Source: Piromyces finnis
Taxonomy: Eukaryota; Neocallimastigomycota; Neocallimastigomycetes; Neocallimastigales; Neocallimastigaceae
Assembly: GCA_002104945.1 (NCBI GenBank)
Contig: MCFH01000051.1
Location: 1 to 64,000 of the forward strand
DNA length: 64,000 nt
Direction: 5' to 3'
Shown here one piece after another: positions 1 through 12,840 of this stretch. A program made the translations under genes and the position numbers. The notes beneath the pieces were generated by a model, which saw nothing but the letters and a program-made list of their open reading frames with translations, did no database searches and had not been told where the DNA came from. Within the stretch, counting starts at the first letter, position 1, and each line of letters opens with the position of its first letter.

Positions 1-2188
1 TAATTCAACGATTTAACTAAATTGTGCAATAAAAATTTCTAATATATATATATATATATATATAATATAATACCTATTTTAATTTTTTTTTTTTTTTTTT
101 TTTTAGAAATAATGCAAATAGTTAAAAATTCTTAGCAAAGTCAATAGTAAAATAATGCTCTATTAATATAATAAAATATTTTTTTTTTAATTTTTGAATT
201 TTCTATTGGATAAAATAAAATAATTTTTTATTTTGTACTACCATATATTTTCGTTATAAATAAGAATTAAATCAAGATATTATATTTGGTATAATTGTTA
301 ATTGTAAAGTTGTAAAGTGTATTATCTATTTATTTATTTTAATATATAATTATATAAAAATAGTAATTCAACAAAATTTATTTTGGTTATGTTTTATTTT
401 AAAGGGAAGATATTATTTTTAATAAGTGTTTTTCTTTTCTTTTTTTTTTTTTTATTTTTTTTTTTATTTTTTTTTATATGACAATAAAATAAATCAATAT
501 TATAAAAATAACTTTACTTTTTATAAATTATTATTTTAATATTTGATATATTAAAAGAAAATGATAATTAGAAATATAAATTATAAATTTAAGTGATTTT
601 TAGTTAAAAATATATTTCATTTAAAATTTATTAAGACGCTATAGTCTGATAAAAAAAGGAAAATTTCAGAATATTAAATTGATAACTTTATCTATTCTGA
701 CTTTCAATTAACTTATTTATAATGTATTAGAGTAATAAACTTTTTTATATTAAACATTTTTTTCATTGATAATAGTTTAACAGTAGATTTATTATCATGA
801 ATTTTATTTTAAGAAAATACTTTTATATAATCGTATTTTTTTTTAAAAATAATTATTTACTCTCTATTTTCCATTTTCCATTTTCCATATAAAACAATAA
901 AAAAAAGTAAAATATTAACTATTAAAATTATACTTTATTTTAAAATTAACAATAAAATATAATACTTAGTTTTTATAAAGGTTAGTAGTGTGCTTTAAAA
1001 ATATTATATGAAATATATCATATAATATATGCCAAGAAATATTTTTTTTTTGAACAGAATTAAAAATTATCATTAAAAATGGTAGAGCTTTCAATTATTT
1101 TCACATTCATATATTTATATTATATTGGTATAATTAATTATTCAATATATTGCTCAAATAATATTTTCTATATATTCAATAATTTATTAAATAAAAAAAA
1201 TTTTAAAGACCATTCTATTTTTAATGTTATAAAATAAATATTATGTTACCTTTATCTTGAATGATATTTAGATGGTATATTAATCATTTTAATTTTCAAA
1301 AATTATCAAAATATAAATATTATTTTATAATTATAATTATTATAATTTAACTTTGAATGTCAAAACCTGATGATAGTATTACAACAAAACCTACACAAAA
1401 TCTATTATTTTTTATATTTCAAAAAGATAATTCTATTTTTATGTAAAGAGAAAAAATTTAAAGTTTTATACTTTTATTTAAATAAAATCATATAGAGTAT
1501 ATATTTATAATAAAATTAATTATTAAATATTTCCAAATATTACAATGACTTTATAGTATGAAGTTATGAAAAGAAAAATTTTTATTTAATATACTTTATT
1601 GAATTATAGATTTATATACTCATTGATTCTTTTTTTTTTTTTTTTTTTTTGAATTTCCTTTGGTTTTATTACTATATTTAGAATCGCCAAGACCAACGCA
1701 TATTAATATTTACTTAAAATCAAAGATGATGATGCTCATATATAGAAGAAAATATGTATTTATGTATTTATTTAGTATTTTCTTAATTACAACTATTTTG
1801 TTAAATAAATAAATATAGAAATGCTATTATGCTATTATTTCTTATTATTATACTTGTACCTACATAAATAATTATTAGATGTTTCTTTTTTCCTAAAACC
1901 AATCTTTTTGTTCTTTTACCACGTTCGTTTTGTTTTATGCCTATAAAAGATCATTTGACCTATAAAATAAACCTAACTCATATTTCTTATTAAACACCAA
2001 TATTTTATGATATGATTCGTTAAACTTATTGTTAATAACCAACTTTAATTTACACTTTTTGTACCTGTGATTCAATGATCATTAAAGTTTTTTAAAATGG
2101 AAATTTTAATTATTAATAAATTTATTTAAAGGTTAGGATTCATTTCTCTACATAATAAAATTATAGGAATTAAAGTTGAAAAACTTAA

Positions 2189-2250
2189 ATATCAACCAAA
2201 ATTTAAAATTCAATAATATTAAGTTGTGGTTGATATTATTGAATAAATTT
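2189..2250. repeat. nested inverted repeats
   Basis: ATATCAACCA (about 2199-2208) pairs with TGGTTGATAT (about 2227-2236), and the neighbouring TTCAATAATAT pairs with ATATTATTGAA. The two stems overlap, so only one can form at a time. In such A+T-rich DNA some of this is expected by chance, but the 10-bp stem containing CAACCA is less trivial. Confidence 0.45.
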
Positions 2251-2593
2251 AATTAAATTTTATAAATGAGGCGTATGATATTTAAACTAAATATATTAAT
2301 TAATGAATCATATGTTTAAATTGTAAATATTAAAAAAAATAATAATATATTAATTCAACATTTAATAATTTGTCTCTTGCTATATGCTATTTATATATTA
2401 CAGACCAGGTTAATTATTCAAATAGACTGGTTAGTTCACATTAAATGAGTAATAAATTATACAGGTCATAATAATAAGAAAAATTAAATTGTCAGACATT
2501 TTTATATCATATTATACATTATAATATAATAGTCATTATAAAATTATTACTTGTTTTATAAATTGTATGTTATGAATGAAAATTAGTTTAATA

Positions 2594-2702
2594 AGAATTG
2601 TGATGTATGATGTAGTAATAATATATTACCACTTATAAAAAAATGATAATTATAATATATTATTACTCCATCATACATCAAATAAGTGGTATATCACATT
2701 CT
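2594..2702. repeat. imperfect palindrome, MITE-like hairpin
   Basis: Arms 2601-2628 and 2653-2680 are reverse complements over 28 bp with one mismatch, separated by 24 bp. Just outside, AGAAT(T)GTGAT on the left matches ATCACATTCT on the right as short terminal inverted repeats, and ACCACTTAT in the loop is mirrored by ATAAGTGGT beyond the right arm. The roughly 109-bp symmetric block could be a small non-autonomous transposon or a folded RNA. No flanking target duplication was established. Confidence 0.5.
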
Positions 2703-4472
2703 ATTTAAAATTTAAAAAAGTTTCATTAAATATAGTGGTTAAAACATTTTATTTTTTATTCTATTGAACAATAATAAAAATTATTTTTTTTTTACTTAAA
2801 AAACATAGAAAATAATTTAAACCTATTTCAAAATTATTAGAGTTTAATATTTTAATATTTAGTAAAGAATAATTAATACAATTATATTACTATAGATGCT
2901 ATAGGATTAAAAAAATTAAAAGAATTAATACGTAATATCAACTAAATTATTTTGATATATATTATAAAACTTTAAAGTCATATATAGATATTAATATAAT
3001 GTTTATAAAGTTTTTTAGCAATATTTTCAAAAGTAATTATATTCCTTTTTTTTATATATACATATATACACTGTAGAATGATAACATAAAAAACAAACAA
3101 ATAAATGACTAATTTGTATATCAAAAATTTATCTAATCATTTTTTACTTCAAGTGATGATATATTGGAATGGTTAATAAAGTGGAGTAAGCATAAAAAAT
3201 GTTACATATTCATTAAAGTTTGTATAAAAATATGTTTTTTGTTTAAAACAAGTCATATTATTCGTCTTTATTTTAAAAAATTAAGATTATCTATATTCAA
3301 TACCATATTTATTTTTTTTTTTAAATGAAGACAACTATCCCTTCACAAAAGTGTAATATAAAAGAAAAAGTATAGAAAAAATAAACTTAAAACGTTGAAT
3401 ATTGAATTTAATAAAATCAATTCTATTGTAAATTATCAAATATATTATATTCAATCTTTAAATATATTTTCAATATACTATTTATATAAGTGAAAGAATT
3501 ATTGTTACATTTAATATTATTGTAATATAATTTATCATTACTAAATTTATATTATAGCATAAAACAATTTATTAAATAATAATTAAAATTACTATTTAAT
3601 TTTTACTTAATAAATTGTATTAAAATATTAATATAATAAATATATTAAAAAAAGAAAGATAAAAAACAAATTAAAAAACAAAAGAGAATTTTATTAATGT
3701 AATAATTAATTATATATATATATAAAACTATAAATAGCATTTCATTTATTCATTTTTAATTATTTATATTTTCTTTTAAAATATAAAATATACCTTTATT
3801 TCCTTTTATTTTTTATATATATTTTTAAAATTTTAAATGTTTATATGTTTATTATCATAATTTCTGTTTGAAGAATTTACTTTTTTTTTTAAAGAAAACT
3901 ATTTTAAATATTTAATAGTATTTTTTTCTATTCGTATTAATCGCATTGCATATTTTATTTTTTTTATAAACATTTTGTAATATTCAAAAAGAAAAAAAAA
4001 ATAATTGATACCATTTTGTGAAAAAAAATCTTAAAAGATATTAATATTAGAAATAATAAATAAAAAAAAAAGTATAAATATTTTGTAAATATTTTAAATA
4101 CATTTTTATTTTTTTCTATATATATAAAAGATAATTGATAATTTACTGACATTAAAACAAGAAATAAAAAAATAAAACTTTGAAAGTTTATATTTTTATT
4201 AGAAAATAAATTAAAGCAAAAGTTAAAAATATAAAACAAACGTTAAATAAAAACCATTTGAAAAAGAAAAGGCATAAGAGTGCTAAACTAATTATAAAAG
4301 GAATAAGAAATAAAATAAAAAAAAAAAAACAAGCAAAAAAACAAAACAAAACAAATAACAGAAAAATAATTTTAAACATTCAAAAATAATAAAAATAAAA
4401 ATAAATCATAATAAAATAAAATAAAAAAAAAATAAATATATTTTTTACAAGAAAAAAAAAAACTACTCAAAA

Positions 4473-4706
4473 ATGAGACAACTTTTCCATAACTTTGACG
4501 GATTTTTTAATAATAATACCATTCAACAACCACAAGTTGAAAAAATGAAGATACCAGAAACGAAAACAACTTATTCGTTTTCATTATTTGGAATAAAAAA
4601 ACAAAATACAGAAATAAAGACAGCTCCAGTACTAAAAACTGAGTCAAAAAATTCAAAGGATAAAACATATTATCCACATAGTGGAATGGGACTTTTCTTT
4701 GTTTAA
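4473..4706 (+). CDS. hypothetical 77-residue protein
   Basis: This short uninterrupted frame begins at an ATG preceded by CAAAA, the start context used by the well-supported genes here, and ends at TAA. Its composition is mixed (Gln, Pro, Thr, Ser, Gly, His), unlike the Phe/Ile/Asn noise frames around it, and it sits in a local rise of G+C. The middle is Lys/Thr/Ser-rich and looks disordered; the C-terminus reads YYPHSGMGLFFV. There is no membrane segment or signal peptide and I recognise no family. It may be a small fungus-specific protein or a single-exon remnant. Confidence 0.45.
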   Translation: MRQLFHNFDGFFNNNTIQQPQVEKMKIPETKTTYSFSLFGIKKQNTEIKTAPVLKTESKNSKDKTYYPHSGMGLFFV

Positions 4707-7622
4707 TTTTTTTTATATACAAATAACTGTACATCTGGAAAATAATTTGTATATACTCGTTCTATCATTTTCTTCTCTTTTCAATTTAAAAGTCATTATC
4801 GTATAATTATTAATTTACCTATAGTCGATAATATTATTATTGATATTATTTTTATTTAGTAAAAGAAATAAAAAAAAAAAAAAAAAAGAAAACAAAATAC
4901 AGAAAAAAATAACAATAATATTAATAAATGCCATATTATTTTTTTTTGTTTTTTATTATATTTATATATATTATAAAAATTGATATTCACATTATTTTTA
5001 TTAAAAAAATGATAAATAATTACATATATTAATATAATAATGATAAAAAAAAAGTTTCAAACCGTATAACACAATAAAAACATTACAACTAAAAGAAAAA
5101 AAAAGTAAAAAAAAAATAAAAAAAAAAAAAAAAACAACTAAAAAATAATGAAAGTTATAATGCTGTTTTACTACTTTGTCGTATTTATTGTAGAATTCCT
5201 TATACATTTAATAAGAAATTTAGTGATATTTTTTTAAAAAAATTGATGTTAAACAAGAATATTATTTAGTTTAATATCTTTAATAATTAACATACTTCTA
5301 CTCTTTTTTATTTTAATGAATACGAGTTTGATATATTTTTTATTTTATGTATTTTGGTATGTATTTTGAATATCAAATTCGATGTAAAATAGCATAAATA
5401 TAAAATATTTATGGGAACTTATTGTACAATAATTCAGATTTTACAGTTTTTTTATTATTCTTTGTATATTATTGCTTGTTTGGAATATTTGAGTTAATTG
5501 TTTAATATAAACTATTTATATTTATATGTATAGATTAAAAACATATATTTTTTATAATACATTAGATCTATATTAAATGTTTTACAAAAAAAAAAAAAAA
5601 AAAAAAAAAAAAAGAAAAAGAAGGAAATCTTTTCTTTCTATGTTTTATTATTCATGAGCTAAAGAGACATACTTATTATATACAAGGATTTTATTAAAAG
5701 TAAAACTTTTTTTTTTTTTTTTTACTATTTTCCTGTAATAAATATAAGAGTCTTACTTTTTGAAAGTGATATAAGAAAAGCAATAAATCTATTTTTTAAT
5801 ATCAAGAGCGCCGATGACATTATATGAAATTTAATAAATGAAATCATTAGAACTCCTAGGCGAGTTTAGTGAACATCACATATCTGATGTTACTTCAATT
5901 AATTTATTAGGTAGAAATATATTTAACAAAGTACAAATTCCAGAGCCCATCAAACTATTATTCATCTTTTTAAAAAGTCTTATATATTTTTATTTACTTT
6001 ATTACTTAGTATATCATAATTTTAAATCATATAAATAAATACAAAAAAGTGTATTTATTTATTTATTTATATTTTCTTTCTTTTCTTTTTTTTTTAATTT
6101 CTTATTATTATTTCTCCTTTAACATATATATACATATTCATTTACTTTATCTTTCTTTAAAAAAAGATTTATTTAAAGTATTATCTAAAAAATCATAAAA
6201 TAAAAAGGAAATGTTTATACCTTTTTTTTTTTTTTTGACTTGTTTTTTTATTTACTTTTATTTATTTATCATTATTATTGTTATTTTATTATTATTATAT
6301 ATATATATATTTATATATATATTTTGTTTTGGTTTTTAAGTTTGGTTTAACCTTAATTGCTATAAAAAAAAAAAAAAAAAACTTTTTCTTCTCAATTTTC
6401 ATTTCTATTTTTGCTTTTTATTCCTTCTTTTATTTTCTAAAAAAGAAAATTTTAAAAGTCAAAATTGAAATAAATTTAAGAGAGAATGAGTTAAAAAAAA
6501 AAGAAAAAAGGAAAAATAAAATAAAATGTATATATAATGAAGATTTTATATATATATATATAAAAAAAGATATTCTTTTATGTATTTACTATACGATTGA
6601 AAAAAAAAAAAAAAAAAATAAAAACAATAAAAATGTAAATATTAATAATAATAGAATTGGATAGAAAATAAAGAATATAACTATATATTTTGATATTAGT
6701 TGAAAATATATTACTGTATTGTATTCTTTTTTTTTTTATTATTATTATAATATTATAAGTTTTTGGTTGGTTAGTTGATTATATGATATATTGAATATTA
6801 ATAATAATAGATAATAATATATATTAATAAATTAAATAAATAAATAAAAAAAGATCTATAAATAATAAAGAAATTAAGGAATATTATATCAAAAAATAAA
6901 AATTCAAAAAATAAATTCAAAAATTATCTATTTTTTTAAGACTAATGAAAAAAAATATAAAAATATCTTCATTTTCTTTTTTCTAAATTAAAACTAAATC
7001 TAAAACATATTAATAAACATATAACTAATAAAGATGATTAATATTATACTGATAATATGTTGATATATTGTTTTATGTATTTTGTAAAAAAAAAAGTTTG
7101 AATTTTTTTTTTTTTTTCATTGATGTACTTATTTCATTAATTGATTATTTCAAGTTTCATATAATAATCTCATTTATTTGTATTTCTATTATAGATATAA
7201 TTTTTGCATTTTAATTATCTTTAATATTTATGGAATTTTAATGAATAAAAAAACTGGATAAAATGATATTTATAGTGCGCTTGTTAATAAAAATTTAATA
7301 ATTGTAGTGTTATTAATAAATATATATTATGTATGGATAATGCATGCTGTTATGCTGTAGGTTTTTTTTTTTTTTTTACTTTTCATAAATAAATAAATTT
7401 ATTACTAATATTATATGTTTGTATTTTTTTGTATAACATAATAAAACGTGGTAAGGTGAAAATATTGAATATTTTTATTAACATATAAATAATTTATACA
7501 TTAATAAAAGTTGGGAGTATAATCTGGAATATGTTGTTTTGATTTACTACTTTGGTATTTTTTTTTTTTTAAAAAAAGAAAATGGTATCTTGTTTATTTT
7601 ATTTATTATATTGCGAATTGAT
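4707..7622. other. A+T-rich spacer with low-complexity tracts
   Basis: Contains long A and T homopolymers (for example 5583-5613), (ATTT)n near 6050-6070 and (TTA)n tracts. A 128-residue frame at 6278-6664 is Lys/Ile/Phe noise. Only the short frame at 5838 has gene-like composition and is listed separately. Confidence 0.55.
5838..6038 (+). other. possible ORF remnant or small gene (66 codons)
   Basis: The first half of the frame (about residues 1-36) has balanced composition, including ELLGEFSEHHISDV and a PEP motif; after that it dissolves into Phe/Leu/Tyr-rich translation typical of noncoding DNA here. The G+C-richer stretch begins slightly upstream of the ATG, near AAGAGCGCCGATG at about 5804. 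This fits a decayed exon or the end of an unrecognised coding fragment better than a complete gene. No family was recognised. Confidence 0.25.
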
Positions 7623-9419
7623 TTAGTCATTCAAATGACTAAAGTTTCTCTCAAATTCGGCTCTTTCTTCTGCTTCTTCTCTTCGACTTCTTTCAATAAT
7701 TTCTTGATTTCTACGAGATACATCAGCATCGACTATTCGTCTATCATTTTCTTTATATATAGAATAGCAAACCATAGCTTCTATACAACTCCAAATCATC
7801 ATTACGGTGAAGAAAAACATAATAACATATTGATAGACCTTTTCTAAAGTAAATGGTGTTTTCTTGGAGTCAATATAATAGTTCATACATGCTAATAAAA
7901 TAAAGAAGAGAAGAGCAACTATACCATAAAAATATGTTGATAATGCAGGTGTTCTAATCATAAATGTCAAAACCTTCCTTTTCTTTATACTTAAAAGGAA
8001 GTCAACTAAAAATATAATATATCCAATAGTTAATGTAATTATAATAGCATAGGAAGCAAATATAAATCTATCATGGCCATCTAAAAAACTTAATATAGAT
8101 GTAACAATTCCAAAAACAGTTAATGCTAGATAACCAATCATAAAGAAGAAAAATCTGATATAAATGTAGGCCTTAAAGTTTATCCATGGCATATGATTTG
8201 CCATATAATTTTTTACTAATTCTGGAGTGAGTACAATATCAAAATCAAAAGAATTGTTATAACGGGGAACAACTAATGGAAGAGGTTCTTCCTTTACTTT
8301 AATAGAAATATCAAAACGCTTTTCAATAGCTTCAATTTCATAGTGTTTAATTTCCATACGACAAATTGGACAATTTTGATTTCTTTCCAACCACTGGGCA
8401 ATGCAGGAATAATGGAATTTGTGCATGCAATGAAGTTTACACTCATAATTATCAATATCTTCTTTTGATGGAGAAACAACAGTTTCATTAGATCCATCCT
8501 TATTGAGATTTTCTATGTCTGTTGGCTTTTGAGTTTCTATAAGACAAATAGCACACGTATTATCATCATCATCATCATCAATAGTTACTTTATGTTCAGC
8601 ATTACAAATATCAGCGGTAGCTTTATCTATTTCATTATTATCAATTTTCTCTTGATCATTAAAAACTGGTGGTACAGATGTAGTATCAGTTAGTCTCTTT
8701 ACATTGGTATTAACAATATCTGATTTTTCTTGCATAGAGAGATCAATATTGCTACGTGGTATTTGGGATTGATCATTATTAACATATGTAAAATCACCAC
8801 CAGAAGTAGTAAGTGAGATACGATTTTCAGCCATTTCAAGTTTTTTCTTTAAATTTTCAGCGTTCAAGTTATTCATTTGCTTATCAATTACAACAAAACT
8901 GTCATTAATGTTATTATTATCTATATCAATTATTTCTTCATCTTCATCATTAATTTCTACAACAATGCTTGAAGTATCAATATCTGATTTTTTATTTGAA
9001 GATAGAGATTTACGCTTATTATCAATAGAGTTTAAATTGGATGGTAATATTTTTGAAGCATTCGATATTGGGGATAAATCAGGAGTATTATCATTTATAT
9101 TATTTTGAAGAGAAATGTTAATATTATTTCCTAAGATTTGATTTTTCATATTTTTAATACTTTCTGATTTTTCTTTACTATTGGAACTGCTTAAATCTGG
9201 ATTAGTAATTTTTAATTGTTTCTTTGGTTTAACATTTTTTTCATTTATGTTTTCATTATCAGTACTTTCTTCTTCGCTGTTGTAATACATAGAACTTGTT
9301 GGAATCGAATAGCTACTAGTATTTATTTTTTCTTTTTCTTCTGAATCCATTGTTTCATAATTATTGTATTTTGGTGTAAATTCAATAATTTCTACATCTG
9401 AAAACGAATTATTCTCCAT
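7623..9419 (-). CDS. RING-H2 E3 ubiquitin ligase, multi-pass membrane protein
   Basis: Single-exon gene for 598 residues. Residues 1-285 are acidic, Ser/Asn-rich and probably disordered, ending in a run of Asp. A RING-H2 finger follows: C289 and C292 (CAIC), then an unusually long loop, C-x2-C-like and His residues in CKLHCMHKFHYSC, and C350/C353 (CPIC) preceded by QWLERNQN. Four hydrophobic segments lie at about 423-446, 452-476, 495-515 and 529-552, and the tail is charged (Arg/Glu-rich). RING-H2 domains recruit E2 enzymes and transfer ubiquitin; the membrane anchor suggests action at the ER, Golgi or vacuole, which is inference. The start is the first ATG of the frame. The absence of introns is unlike the neighbouring housekeeping genes. 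The precise orthologue is not known to me. Confidence 0.9.
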   Translation of the reverse strand: MENNSFSDVEIIEFTPKYNNYETMDSEEKEKINTSSYSIPTSSMYYNSEEESTDNENINEKNVKPKKQLKITNPDLSSSNSKEKSESIKNMKNQILGNNINISLQNNINDNTPDLSPISNASKILPSNLNSIDNKRKSLSSNKKSDIDTSSIVVEINDEDEEIIDIDNNNINDSFVVIDKQMNNLNAENLKKKLEMAENRISLTTSGGDFTYVNNDQSQIPRSNIDLSMQEKSDIVNTNVKRLTDTTSVPPVFNDQEKIDNNEIDKATADICNAEHKVTIDDDDDDNTCAICLIETQKPTDIENLNKDGSNETVVSPSKEDIDNYECKLHCMHKFHYSCIAQWLERNQNCPICRMEIKHYEIEAIEKRFDISIKVKEEPLPLVVPRYNNSFDFDIVLTPELVKNYMANHMPWINFKAYIYIRFFFFMIGYLALTVFGIVTSILSFLDGHDRFIFASYAIIITLTIGYIIFLVDFLLSIKKRKVLTFMIRTPALSTYFYGIVALLFFILLACMNYYIDSKKTPFTLEKVYQYVIMFFFTVMMIWSCIEAMVCYSIYKENDRRIVDADVSRRNQEIIERSRREEAEERAEFERNFSHLND

Positions 9420-12400
9420 CTCCTTTTATATTTTATGCTATTTAAAAGAATTATTTTTTTTTTGATTTATTATATATTATATATTTTTATAAATTTATTT
9501 ATTTAATAGAGCTGGTAAATTTTATTTTTATTACCAAATAAAAATTTCAATTTTTTTTTTTTTAAATATTGTTTGTGCTTATGCGTATGTATGAAATATA
9601 ATACTACAGTCGAAAAAAAGGATATATATATATATAATAAAATAAAAAACTTTTTAACCAAAAATGTTAAATATATATCGCTTATAATATCTATTTTTTA
9701 ATTTATATAATCCATATATTTCAATACTTTTTATAATAAATATTAGTGTGCGTGTGTATGTTTTTTTTTTTTTTAATTTTTTTTTTCAAAAGAAAAGAAA
9801 AAAGAAAAATGTTTACTGAAGAAAAATAACTTTTTTATATGTTATTTTTTAATTTGTATTTTAAGCTAAAAAAAGTAACATAAAAAAATTATCGTTTTTA
9901 TTCTATTAATTTTTTTATTATAAAAAATAAACTAGAAAATTTTCTTTTTCAAAACGATATTTATTAGAAATATTATGCTTTAAACAAATCAAATATTATT
10001 TTCAACTTAAAATTTAGAAACCAATGCTAAATCTTTTTTTTTCTTTTTTTTCCTTTCTTTTTAAATCTTCATTATATAGTGTCTTTTTTTATTTTATTTC
10101 ATTCTTTTCTTTTCTTTTTTTTTAATTGAAAAAAATATTATTTAATAATAATATTTTATATTTTTTTTTTTTTTTGAAAATTTTTTGTAAAAAGGAAGTT
10201 TTTTTTCTTTTTATTCTCTTGATAATGAAATTTTAATTTAATTAAAATGGAAATATATTAAATATATTACAGTTAATTTATTATTATTTAAAATTTAAAT
10301 TGGAATATAATATTCAACAAATTAAATTTCTTATATAAGAAAGTTTGACAAAACTTTTAATGAAAAATGAAAAATTTATTAGTTGAAAATAAATCATAAC
10401 ATTTCAAAATATTTAAATCATTGTGTTACAATATATTATTCAATTTCCATACTAAATAAACTTCATTAATAATCTATATATTAACAATATAATACAATAT
10501 ATTATCAATATTATAAATTAGATTTAAAATGAAATAAAACTTTTTTTGATAATAAAAAATAAAGATTTATATCTAGGGTCATTTCATATATTAAAATATA
10601 TTGTAATAGGATTATAAATTTATAAACATTTAATATAATTGTTTAATAATTTTAATATAATATACCATATATATTAAATGTAAACCAATATATAACAAAA
10701 TATATTATAATTGAAGAAACAGAAATAAAAAACATATGAAAAACAGAACAAACAATTTCAAGACATAAAAAAAGGTAATTTCATATTTTGTAGTTAAGTA
10801 ATAAAGTAGGAGGAATTAATATTTAAAAAGTAATTGTAAGATTAAAAGCTGATGGAACTTTTATATTATTATGAAAAAGGACTTGTTAGAGTACTATACT
10901 ATTTATTATCCATATTTTATAAATACCATCAAATAAATATAAAATGTCATAAACTTTATAGAACTAAAAAAGGATTGGATGATATCTCCATGTGAATATT
11001 ACATTTCTCTTCTTAATTATCAATTCTTTATCTCCTATTCTCTTAATTTTAACCATTCTTATTTCATTTAATCTATTTTCAATTTAAATATTAATATACA
11101 ATATTAGTATTATTTATCAAAAATTGCGGTGATATAACTTGTATACATTTTGATTTACAATAATGTATTAGCCACTACAAGAAGTAATATATTTTTTATT
11201 CTATTAATAATGCATAATGAGAATTTTAATATTATCACAAAGTATTTTTTTAAAAAAAAAAATCACATATATTAAAATAACAAAGAAAGATAATTTCATT
11301 TTAACATACATTACAAATTTACAAATGCTGAAAATTAAAGTATATTTAATATTTATCTTTCTTCTTTTAGCAATTTATGGTGGAGAGAAGTTAACAAAAT
11401 TTAAGTCACACAAAAGTTTAAAATTTTTATTTGATTAAATTTTAATGCATAACTTTAATTTAAATAATTGCTGTACATGGGAATTATTAATTAGTAATAA
11501 TGATAATATATAAAATGTTTCGTAAGAAAATACTATCATTATTATTATTAATATTATTATAATTATATAATTTTTTTAAAGAAATATCATTTAATTATGT
11601 AATAGGAAAGATTTAAATGATTATTAAACAATTGTAAATTTTTAATCTTAGCTTTCTTTTTATAATTTTATTTATAAAGTATAATGTAATTATTACTTCA
11701 TAAATAGGAGAGTTAGATTACTTATTTCTATAATTTCATTAATAAAGTATAGCGTAATTATTACTATACAAATAATTTTTATAATTTCATTTTATTTTAA
11801 TAAAGTATAGTGTAATTATTACTTTATAAATAGGAAAGAGTAATACTAATTATTTTTATAATTTCATTTTATTTTAATAAAGTATGGTGTAATTATGTAA
11901 TTATTACTTCATACTTCATAATTAGGAAAGAGATAGATTAATTGACAAATTATTACAAGTACCAAAGAAATAATTAAAATGATTTATTATCTAATTAACA
12001 TTTATAGAAATTAACTTTTATTTTTTTACCATATATTTATATATTATTAAATTTTTACTATTAAAAATGACTTCCTTTTTTAATCTAATAAAAATCTAAC
12101 CCTATAGTTATAACAATAAAATATTGAAAATTGAAAACTCAAAAAATTCATATATTAAATTTATATTAATTATTTGTATTAAAAACTACATTTTTTTATA
12201 TCTAAAAATTTTTAATATATACTATTTCAAAATAATTTTATATATAATGATAACTAAATTAGTATAAATTTTATTTTGCGTCTAATGTATTACATAGTAT
12301 AATTTAGATATTTTATTATTAATCATCAGGGTGTATAATACTTATTATAATAAAGAGTTCTCTATAATAAACAAATTTTTTTATATATTTGAAGTGCTAT

Positions 12401-12840
12401 TATTGTGATTACAAATATTCATTAATTATAATAATAGTGATTAAATTTTTTAACTAGTAAATATTTTAAACATTTTTTTTAGTTAAAAAAAAAAAGATTT
12501 TGACCAATAAAAATTTAATAAAAGGATCATACATTAATATAATTAATATGTCTGTAAAAAAGATAAAAAAAAATAAACTTTTTTTATATTGTTCAAATTT
12601 TATTTTTATTGATTCATAATTTATAAATTTATAGTGATAATAATAATAATAACATAATAATAAGATAAAAATCCTTAAAAATTAATAAGATTTATTTTAA
12701 GACTATATAATTTAATATTATTTGTATCTTCATCATAATAATTTAAAAGAATTACAAAGCATAATTATATATTTAAACAATACTAAGTAATAATTTATTA
12801 AAAAATCATTTTATTTTTACAAAAATTAAATTCTTAAAAA
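9420..12840. other. A+T-rich spacer between RING gene and CSE1
   Basis: About 3.4 kb without a convincing gene. A 73-codon frame at 11217 ends in a signal-peptide-like hydrophobic run but is otherwise noise. The only structure seen is the degenerate tandem array at 11650-11936. Confidence 0.55.
11650..11936. repeat. degenerate tandem repeat, about four units of 60-85 bp
   Basis: Four successive blocks share the order TTTATAATTT(CA), then ATAAAGTATA, then GTAATTATTACTT, then ATAAATAGGAAAGAG. The units differ by small indels (the second lacks the tail, the fourth carries an internal duplication of the GTAATTA and CATACTT steps). The conserved tail TAGGAAAGA also occurs alone just upstream, near 11603. 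Confidence 0.6.

Larger units (their letters stand above)
1..4472. other. gene-free A+T-rich spacer
   Basis: No reading frame here has the codon texture of the real genes in the window; the few ORFs are runs of Phe/Ile/Leu/Lys/Asn codons from homopolymers. It holds a (TA)n tract near 41-62, poly-T tracts (for example about 1629-1650), three copies of ATTTTCC near 868-888, and two inverted repeats listed separately (2189-2250 and 2594-2702). No tRNA-like box was recognised. Confidence 0.6.

Noticed and set aside
6278-6664. 128-residue frame
   Set aside because: Almost entirely Tyr/Ile/Phe/Lys/Asn from homopolymers and (TA)n; no coding texture.
11217-11438. 73-residue frame with a signal-peptide-like hydrophobic run
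   Set aside because: The remainder is Lys/Ile/Phe noise typical of A+T-rich noncoding DNA; no start context or homology.
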